Positions 1-21,236 of a stretch of 21,236 nt of DNA are shown one piece after another. A model generated the notes under the pieces. That model made no database searches. It saw nothing but the letters and a program-made list of their open reading frames with translations, and was not told the origin of the DNA. Every line of letters starts with the position of its first letter. Position 1 is the stretch's first letter. Made by a program: the position numbers and the translations under genes. Source of the DNA: Silene noctiflora (taxonomy: Eukaryota; Streptophyta; Magnoliopsida; Caryophyllales; Caryophyllaceae); NCBI GenBank assembly GCA_009801015.1, contig VHZZ01012324.1, positions 13,494 to 34,729 on the forward strand, read 5' to 3'.

Positions 1-979
1 ATATTCTAGCGCGGAATCCATACAAAAAGGCAGTAAAAGGGAGGCATAAATGTATATATAAATATGACTCATCAAGTTAATTATATGAAATATAAAGTAG
101 ATTATGCGGGTTACTTTTTTTGCTATTATGTAGATAACAATCAGTTAGGATAAGTGTTTGAAAAACAACTGAACAATTCACATATAATACCATTCATTTA
201 TACTACTTTCAAGATAATAATGTTTAAATTACATAGCCGTGTAATTTGCGTGCAATTTGCACGGGTTTAAGACTAGTCTAGTTTGATAACAATCTTCACA
301 CAAATGGAGAATACCTTACAAAAAGTTGTACTGTATCATGGACTTCAACACCACAAATCTCATCTTCCATATTCTCTTTGCTGTGTCTTGATCATCGTCA
401 ATTTTGGAAAATATCGTACACTCGTTTCTTTTCATATTTTGAGAAAATTGTTTTCTTTATTTTTATATTTTGAGAATGTTTTCAATAAATAACTTGATCA
501 TCCACTTATGGAGAAGTATCATTTAGCAAACCAGTCATGCAAAACTAATAAAAGCCAGCCATGAATGGTCCAATCCCGGTTTCCCTAGTCTTTATACCAA
601 AAGCAAATGTAACTAAATCATCTCAAGACAGGGAGTAGTCACCATCTTATCAAAGTTTCAATTAGCTACATAGTTCAAGCCAAAGGCGTTTAGTGGAGCT
701 TGTAAATGAGCCAAGCACAAACACGGGAAGCCAATCTTGAACTCGATTATTAGTAGACAATCAAAAATCTGCACATTTAAGTTCTTAACCAATGGCTCAC
801 CTGTGCGTTAACGTGCTAACAAGCTAACATTATCACCGGTTCATGGATTATTGCATTTAAACAGGTAAAAGGTGAATTTTGGACCTCACGGTCAATGCTA
901 CATAGAGGTATTACCGTATACCCAGTCAAAATTATGTTAATATTTTTCTAATTAATAAGAAGTCAAGTATGCAGTCAGG
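1..979. other. Flank downstream of COQ5, no gene recognised
   Basis: This AT-rich sequence has only short ORFs without recognisable protein character. It contains the Helitron-like 3' end at 249-276. I see no other gene or RNA. Confidence 0.6.
249..276 (+). mobile_element. Helitron-like 3' terminus
   Basis: A perfect 7-bp-arm palindrome, CGTGCAA-T-TTGCACG (249-263), is followed nine bases later by CTAG (273-276) and then T. A short hairpin, a spacer of about 10 nt and a terminal CTRR inserted before T is the defining 3' end of Helitrons. The body would lie to the left, partly outside the window, and no 5' end was found. Confidence 0.6.
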
Positions 980-1161
980 GACTTTTACAGAAGAAGACGA
1001 AGTAAGTTCTAAGTAGCTAGAAACCAGAAATCCTCTCAGATTTCAGATAAGCAGCAATCAGCACCAATTATCAACTGCAACATTAAGTACATTGACTACG
1101 CACCACTGTGGACTCTTTCCTCTTGTCCCAGATACTTGCACATTGCACGTTTTCGAGTCTT
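980..1161 (-). other. Probable COQ5 3' UTR exon
   Basis: On the minus strand a pyrimidine-containing TGCGCTCCAG acceptor lies at 1171-1162, and a donor-like TAG|GTACTG lies right after the COQ5 stop. Splicing there would remove about 239 bases from the 3' UTR. The stretch below 1161 has mixed composition and no recognised protein. The 3' end is a guess, and unspliced read-through from 1401 is an equally simple model. Confidence 0.35.
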
Positions 1162-1400
1162 CTGGAGCGCAAAACAAAGTGTTACATTAGGAAGCACCAG
1201 ATTCACAGCCAACTGTATTACAAAAAGAACAAAATAATACATTTAGGGTTTTGTCTTGGGAACTAGTAGAATTTTTCTCAACACAAAAATTAGTCTTTGA
1301 TGTTGAAAACATAAAATGTTACCCACTAAAGACTGCAATTTTGAGTCCTCTTTAGATGAACGAAAATACAAGTTTGCTATAGAAAGGAAAGTCGCAGTAC

Positions 1401-12777
<11,377 letters not shown>

Positions 12778-13546
12778 TGTTGTAACTGTATAATGCTTAC
12801 AATTTTGGTGCCTAATATAGAGCTGTGGAGAAGACACGGAGGAACGGAAGTGTGGAATTCATGGATCATCAGAGATGGACACCTTCTTTCATGACTCAAG
12901 GAACTGTGGGCTTTTCGTGTCGTGACCCACTCTCCAAACTTAAAACGTATCGATTAGTTCATTTCTTTACGTTTTTCCGAAACCGGATTTTTTGTTCCGT
13001 TTACGCCTCTTATTAGATTTCACTACGTTTTACTTTTAACACCATATTCAGTCGACATGGAGTAATTTATATATTTATATATAATCTATATAATCTTTTT
13101 TGTATGATTAGATAAATAAGAAAATATGAGATACACGAAAATGAAACACGAAATCCCTACTAATCAAACATAATTAAATCTCGTGTCCAATATTTTATGG
13201 TAATAAATAACGCCTCTGATAAGGTGGAAATTGGTCAATAAACCTTGAACATACCTAAATAGAAGCTAACCGAGCGACTAATTAATTGACTCACTAATCA
13301 AGGAGTTAGTTCGTCTCATCCTAAATGTTGTGCTGTCAGATTTCCGTACGATTCTTAGAAAAAACATTTTTGGAGTGCCTACCCCGAGAGTTATTTCGAG
13401 ACTTACCCTCTATTATACCCACCAAAAAAAATTGTACTCATTTCCCCACTTGTTGATTACAAATACAAAGAAAACGACGTAAAAAGTAGTTATAAAACTA
13501 TTTGTGACAATTTTAATATAGGACCGACACGATAAAAGAGACTTTT

Positions 13547-13584
13547 ATAAAACCACCATTATAAGACTTCTGTGGCGGTTTTAT
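13547..13584. repeat. Short inverted repeat upstream of the GTG gene
   Basis: ATAAAACCACCA (13547-13558) faces TGTGGCGGTTTTAT (13571-13584), giving a small hairpin with one mismatch. The GTGGCGGTTTT motif resembles plant DNA transposon relics, but no element boundaries were found. Confidence 0.35.
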
Positions 13585-13611
13585 TCTAGACCGATGTTAA
13601 TTATGTCACTT

Positions 13612-13785
13612 ATACAAGCTTGAGTATGAACTCGCAAGCTTAAAAACGACCATATTTTTTTCAAACTCGAATATGCTCGAGCGGCTTGAGCTCAAGTTTT
13701 AATTGTAAAGCACAAGTCGAACAAGGCCAAGTTCAAGTTCCGCTTGGCTGGTTATCAGCCTAGGCGTGCCTCCTCGAACTCAAAA
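13612..13785. repeat. Degenerate CTCGAGC/CTTGAGC-rich repeat
   Basis: Variants of GCTTGAG, CTCGAGC, GAGCTCAAG and CAAGTTC recur on both strands. Plant intergenic DNA often contains such low-order GAGCTCGA-type repeats. It ends just before the presumed GTG leader. Confidence 0.4.
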
Positions 13786-13857
13786 AAAATACAGAATCAA
13801 AGACAGTATTCTCATTCTCTCCAGTCTCCACCTTGATCTCCATTCTTCTCTCAGTTA

Positions 13858-13881
13858 ATGAATCACGATCTTCTTCTCTAG
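13858..13881 (+). CDS. uORF 1 in the GTG leader (7 codons)
   Basis: ATG AAT CAC GAT CTT CTT CTC TAG lies in the presumed leader exon 1. It would be translated only if transcription begins upstream of 13858. The peptide is too short to have a recognised function; any effect would be on downstream initiation. Confidence 0.3.
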   Translation: MNHDLLL

Positions 13882-13976
13882 CCTCGCCCACCGACTACCT
13901 TGTTCATCTGTTCTAAGCTCAAGGACGACCAGAATCATAAATCCTAATCAATCCTCAATAATTGAATTCCACGGAA

Positions 13977-13984
13977 TTAGGGTT
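13977..13984 (+). promoter_or_regulatory. Telo-box-like motif
   Basis: TTAGGGTT is the complement of AACCCTAA, the plant telo-box that occurs near transcription starts of many housekeeping genes. It lies in the presumed leader exon 1. A single copy, so weak evidence. Confidence 0.3.
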
Positions 13985-13999
13985 CAATATATACGAACA

Positions 14000-14017
14000 A
14001 TGCGAGCCGATTATTGA
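14000..14017 (+). CDS. uORF 2 in the GTG leader (5 codons)
   Basis: ATG CGA GCC GAT TAT TGA, 24 bases before the leader exon 1 donor. Same reservations as uORF 1. Confidence 0.3.
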   Translation: MRADY

Positions 14018-14278
14018 GAGACTTTCTGCTATCAATCTTGGGTAATTTCATGCTCAATCATTTTCAATTTATGGATTATTTATGGCTTTTCTGTTATTTG
14101 CAAAAATCAGTTGGTGTTTTTAGAAATTAAAGTATGTATATGTTTTATTGATTGCACCGATTTTTGATTGAAATCATTCAGTAGTGATTACTCACTTCCT
14201 GTATCTACATGTTTGTTTTTGTTTGTTTTTGACAAGAACCATTCCATTATATCTGACCACATTAGCTCTCTTTTGCAG

Positions 14279-14329
14279 CTACATTGAATGGTTTGGCAGG
14301 CCCACTTCACGGATTAGCTAGCTAACCAG
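14279..14329 (+). other. Probable leader exon 2 of the GTG-family gene
   Basis: CTCTCTTTTGCAG (acceptor ending 14278) and AACCAG|GTATTA (donor at 14330) frame a 51-nt exon. It contains ATG GTT TGG to TAG (14288-14317, nine codons), a third uORF out of the main frame. Supported only by splice-site quality. Confidence 0.45.
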
Positions 14330-14395
14330 GTATTACCTCCTTCCATGCCTCCCCAGTTGCCGGTCGGTACTAATGATTAAACAGCTTAACTAGTA

Positions 14396-14603
14396 CTCCC
14401 TCGGTCCCGGTCAATTGTTGTCCTTTGATTTTGGCACAAAGACCAAGGAAAGAGGAGGGGGCCAATTACTAAATGACAAGTGAACTAAATTGAGTGTGAA
14501 TGATCAAATTGCTCATCAAGTTCATTCTTAAAATAGAAAGGACAACAATTGACTCAGACACCCAAAAATGGAATAGGACAACAATTGACCAGGACACAGG
14601 GAG
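14396..14603. mobile_element. Stowaway-type MITE (208 bp)
   Basis: The left end is CTCCCTCGGTCCCGGTCAAT and the right end read in reverse is CTCCCTGTGTCCTGGTCAAT, so the terminal inverted repeats are near-perfect. TA flanks both sides (14394-14395, 14604-14605). The right arm carries AGGACAACAATTGAC twice (14539 and 14575), an internal 36-bp-spaced duplication. It sits in the presumed second leader intron, just upstream of the GTG start codon. Confidence 0.85.
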
Positions 14604-14763
14604 TACTTGCTTTTATTAATCTTATGGTGCAACAGTTATTGTGCTTCCTGGTTGTTTATGAAAACATTGGAACAATAAATGCATCTTTCTTACCTGCTCT
14701 TACCCTCATTCTCTCTCTTTGGATGTTGGTTCAGCGAGCTGGTGTGGTGTTCGCACTTTAAGG

Positions 14764-19137
<4,374 letters not shown>

Positions 19138-19756
19138 GTAATTTTTACGAACTCTTAGAATGTTTCTACATCATCCAAAGCAGTTATTTAGTACTCTGGT
19201 ATTGCTCTTTAGTAGCGTAGTCACCTTAATTTGCTTATCGGTAATTCTTTCCTTGTTAGTATTGAATTCTACTTTCAGCTTTTTTTACTTTGGAATACGA
19301 TAGAATAAAGCAAGATGATTCACTAATTATATGCGCTTTTAAAATGTGAAGTAGTTGTTGGTCAATTCAATTTTCATTATTGGTCATTTGGAAGCAATAT
19401 ATCTAATTCTGTAGGCTTTGAACAAAGAAATGGCTACCTACATGTGAATATCTTACCCCATCAGAGACAAGAGCACCTTGGTTGTTGGTAGCCATATGTC
19501 ACACCAAATGTTGGATGGACTACCATATTTTCTTCATTCCATAAAACCCAAAACATTATACTATGGTACGATGTCCAAATAAGAACCCACATGATACTTC
19601 ATGCCTCTTGTTTTCATTTTGACACGTAGTTTTGGTTAGTGGGTGCAAGCATTATGTAGTTAACAAAACTCTAGACGAACAACAAATAGATTCAAACGAT
19701 ATAAGAGCATTGTACAATAGGAGCTCTCCAAGGAGTTCATCAAAGTACTTTCCAAG

Positions 19757-20219
19757 ATGGCCCCGGTTATTGGAGAGCAAGTTTTTTTTTACTTATTAAA
19801 GGGAAAATTCTATCGCATGGCGATTAGGCCTGCCTTACGTTACGGCTCGGAGTGCTGGGCCGTGAAACATTGTCACATTCAAAAGATGAGTGTAGAGGAG
19901 ATGCGTATGGATGTGCGGCCACACCAGGAAAGATCGATTAAGGAATGAGATGATTAGGGAAAAGGTGAAAGTGGCGTCAATAGAGGACAAGATGGTGGAA
20001 GATCGATTAAGATGGTTTGGTCTTGTGAGAAGGAGACCTATGGACGGTTTGGGAACAAAAAAGGTTGGTTTGGGAACAAAAAAGGTTGCTAGGGGTAGAG
20101 GGAGATCAAAACAGACATGGCTAAGAGTTATAGAGCACGATATGAGATTTCTCGGGCTTGACGAGGGAATGGTGTCGGAGAGGGCACAATGGAGGGAAAT
20201 GATACATGTGGATTTTTAG
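19757..20219 (+). pseudogene. LINE ORF2 3' remnant (reverse transcriptase C-terminal region), frameshifted
   Basis: The first part (19757-19948) contains GKFYRMAIRPAL, YGSECWAVK and IQKMSVEEMRM, familiar from the end of plant non-LTR retrotransposon ORF2. The continuation MCGHTRKDRLRNEMIREK, LRWFGLVRRRP and AQWREMIHV is in another frame (19911-20219). Compared with the usual order, a few bases between EEMRM and MCGHT appear to be missing, which explains the shift. A 21-bp in-frame duplication (20046-20087) also breaks the ancestral spacing. Non-functional. Confidence 0.85.
20046..20087 (+). repeat. 21-bp in-frame tandem repeat in the LINE remnant
   Basis: Two identical 21-bp units starting GGTTTGGGAAC give the peptide GLGTKKV twice. 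It occurs within a dead LINE and is probably replication slippage. Confidence 0.9.
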
Positions 20220-21236
20220 TTTTTGATGTTATTTGAAATATTTAATGTTTTTATTTATTTATTTATTTTTTAAAAATTTATTTGCTCTTTTCAGATTTAG
20301 TACAAGTTTTTACCAATAACTTTTTATATATTAATACTTGTTTCACTTTTAAGGTATTCCGGACCCTTAAGTTTTACTTCGGTTTTCAAAATCGTTTTAA
20401 TCTTTATTCTCGATTTAAATTCTAAGTTTTATACAAGAAATCCGGACTTCGATTTTAAAACTTATAAGGCTACCTTGACTTTTGTATTATGTTTCACTCT
20501 CCTTTTGTTTTTCACTTTTCCTTTTCTATATTTTCGCATTTTGAGATGTGCGTTCACCCATGGACGGTTCTAAAAGATGATTCATGTCAGCCGACTCCAA
20601 ACCATTTTGGGATTAAGTCTCTGATGTTGTTGTTGTTGTTGTATTCACATGCTCTCCAAAGAAGGGAATGGAAGGAAGCTCTCTAGGAGCACTGATGGGG
20701 AAGAGGAGAGGAGAGTTTGCTCTCTATTTAAAGTGGGCCATAACAAGTGAAAGTGCATCATAATAAATTTATTTTTCAATTATATTTTATGCAAATATTA
20801 AAAAAAGTGGGACATAAATTTGAGATGGAGCATGTAGAGGAGTAGGTGTAAAAGTTGGTTTTTGCTTTCCAATGAGAGTGTGTAAATGAAGAGCAAAATA
20901 GGAGCTCTCGAAGTCTTATTAGTATACGTGCTCTAAATTTTGTGTTTTGTTATAACTTGGGGAAAATAGAAATTTAAACTAAAGTTAAACAAAACATTAC
21001 GGAGTATAACATGAATTGCATCAAAAATGGGTACGCGCAGTTTGATATCTATCAAATAGATAAAAGATGTGCTATTTCTGTCTATTAAAACCTTTCATAA
21101 CATAACCATTCATTAGGGACACATAGTGGCGATTCTCGGATTCGAGAGGAGGGGGTGCGGAAATTTAAACCATACTAACTAATATACAATTAATTATACA
21201 AAGTCTCATAATTAAATTAAATTGTAGTAATTACAG

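Larger units (their letters stand above)
12778..13789. promoter_or_regulatory. Divergent intergenic region between COQ5 and the GTG-family gene
   Basis: COQ5 is read leftward from 12777 and the GTG gene rightward from about 13.79 kb, so promoters of both must lie here. A CTATATTA motif sits about 40 bases upstream of the COQ5 ATG, too close for a normal TATA box unless the leader is tiny. On the minus strand two short ORFs (ATG at 12892, stop at 12869; ATG at 12862, stop at 12812) would be uORFs if transcription starts upstream of them. Around 13050-13100 is very AT-rich. The region 13500-13785 is repeat-like. No firm core promoter element was identified. Confidence 0.5.
13790..14041 (+). other. 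Probable leader (5' UTR) exon 1 of the GTG-family gene
   Basis: A CT-rich stretch (TCTCATTCTCTCCAGTCTCC and similar) of the kind seen around plant transcription starts is followed by mixed sequence ending TTGG|GTAATT at 14041, a good donor. The start is approximate. Two tiny ORFs start within it (13858-13881 and 14000-14017). Confidence 0.5.
19736..20650 (+). mobile_element. 5'-truncated L1-like LINE with target-site duplication
   Basis: Plant LINE 3' part in the same orientation as the GTG gene. GCTCTCCAAGGAG (19723-19735) before it and GCTCTCCAAAGAAG (20651-20664) after it look like a target-site duplication of about 13 bp. The 3' UTR phrase with AACCATTTTGGGATTAAG and a (TTG)n tail (about 20623-20641) is typical of plant LINEs. 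Only the last part of ORF2 remains, frameshifted, so the copy is dead. Confidence 0.85.
19700..20936. mobile_element. Possible MITE-like element that hosts the LINE
   Basis: AAGAGCATTGTACAATAGGA near 19702 on the left is roughly mirrored by the right side near 20890-20936, which in reverse reads AGAGCACGTATACTAATAAG and then GAGAGCTCCTATTTTGC. GGAGCTCTC also occurs on both sides. This suggests a hAT-like non-autonomous element into which the LINE inserted, but the ends pair only partly. Confidence 0.3.
19138..21236 (+). other. GTG intron 9 (at least 2.1 kb, runs off the window)
   Basis: Starts GTAATT and contains a LINE insertion (19736-20650) nested in a possible MITE-like element. No further GTG exon was found before the edge. 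The last bases, TAATTACAG, could be an acceptor exactly at the window end, but this cannot be tested. Confidence 0.8.

Noticed and set aside
13501..13785. Autonomous transposon upstream of the GTG gene
   Set aside because: Only short inverted and low-order repeats are visible. There is no transposase-like ORF and no clear ends or target duplication.
14719..14763. Upstream in-frame ATG at 14719 as the GTG start
   Set aside because: The added residues are not family-like, and the ATG lies before a good acceptor (GGTTCAG, ending 14734), so it is probably intronic. MGWGWAV at 14764 fits family N-termini.
21228..21236. Terminal TAATTACAG as the acceptor of GTG exon 10
   Set aside because: Phase 0 would fit, but the polypyrimidine tract is poor and the following exon cannot be seen.

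Overview
This is nuclear DNA from a flowering plant, most likely a eudicot. The evidence is small exons separated by AT-rich GT-AG introns, two unmistakably plant-type proteins, and plant transposon relics: Stowaway-type MITEs, Helitron ends and a 5'-truncated L1-like LINE. I cannot name the species. No prokaryotic genes, tRNA, rRNA or CRISPR array were seen.

Layout. The left 60% (about 1.0-12.8 kb, minus strand) is one complete gene for mitochondrial COQ5, the ubiquinone C-methyltransferase. Eight coding exons (12684-12777, 11508-11634, 11278-11339, 10277-10435, 9477-9621, 7767-7838, 6660-6768, 1401-1502) join in phase to 289 codons plus stop. Intron 5 has a GC donor. Intron 7 is about 5.2 kb and holds a MITE, a Helitron-like end, a purine/pyrimidine-rich inverted element and an unexplained exon-like 60-mer. 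The right 35% (about 13.8 kb to the window edge, plus strand) is the 5' part of a gene for the GTG/COLD1/GPHR family of multi-pass membrane proteins. Nine coding exons (14764-14978, 15068-15276, 15363-15483, 15585-15714, 15995-16073, 17439-17527, 18202-18294, 18892-18918, 19051-19137) encode the first 350 residues of a family usually about 470 long. The remaining exons lie beyond the right edge.

The two genes are divergent (head to head), with roughly 1 kb between the COQ5 start codon and the apparent GTG leader. No functional link between them is known to me: one makes ubiquinone in mitochondria, the other is a membrane protein tied to ABA or cold signalling or organelle pH. They may share a promoter region.

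The rest is intronic and intergenic repeat history: four TA-flanked Stowaway-type MITEs, two Helitron 3'-end signatures, a LINE with a target-site duplication, and several tandem duplications. One of these, a 217-bp near-perfect duplication, carries an ambiguous base (N) and may be an assembly artefact. I see no convincing new biological system. The best leads are the GC-AG intron, the exon-like segment in COQ5 intron 7, the short uORFs in the GTG leader, and the recent 217-bp duplication.
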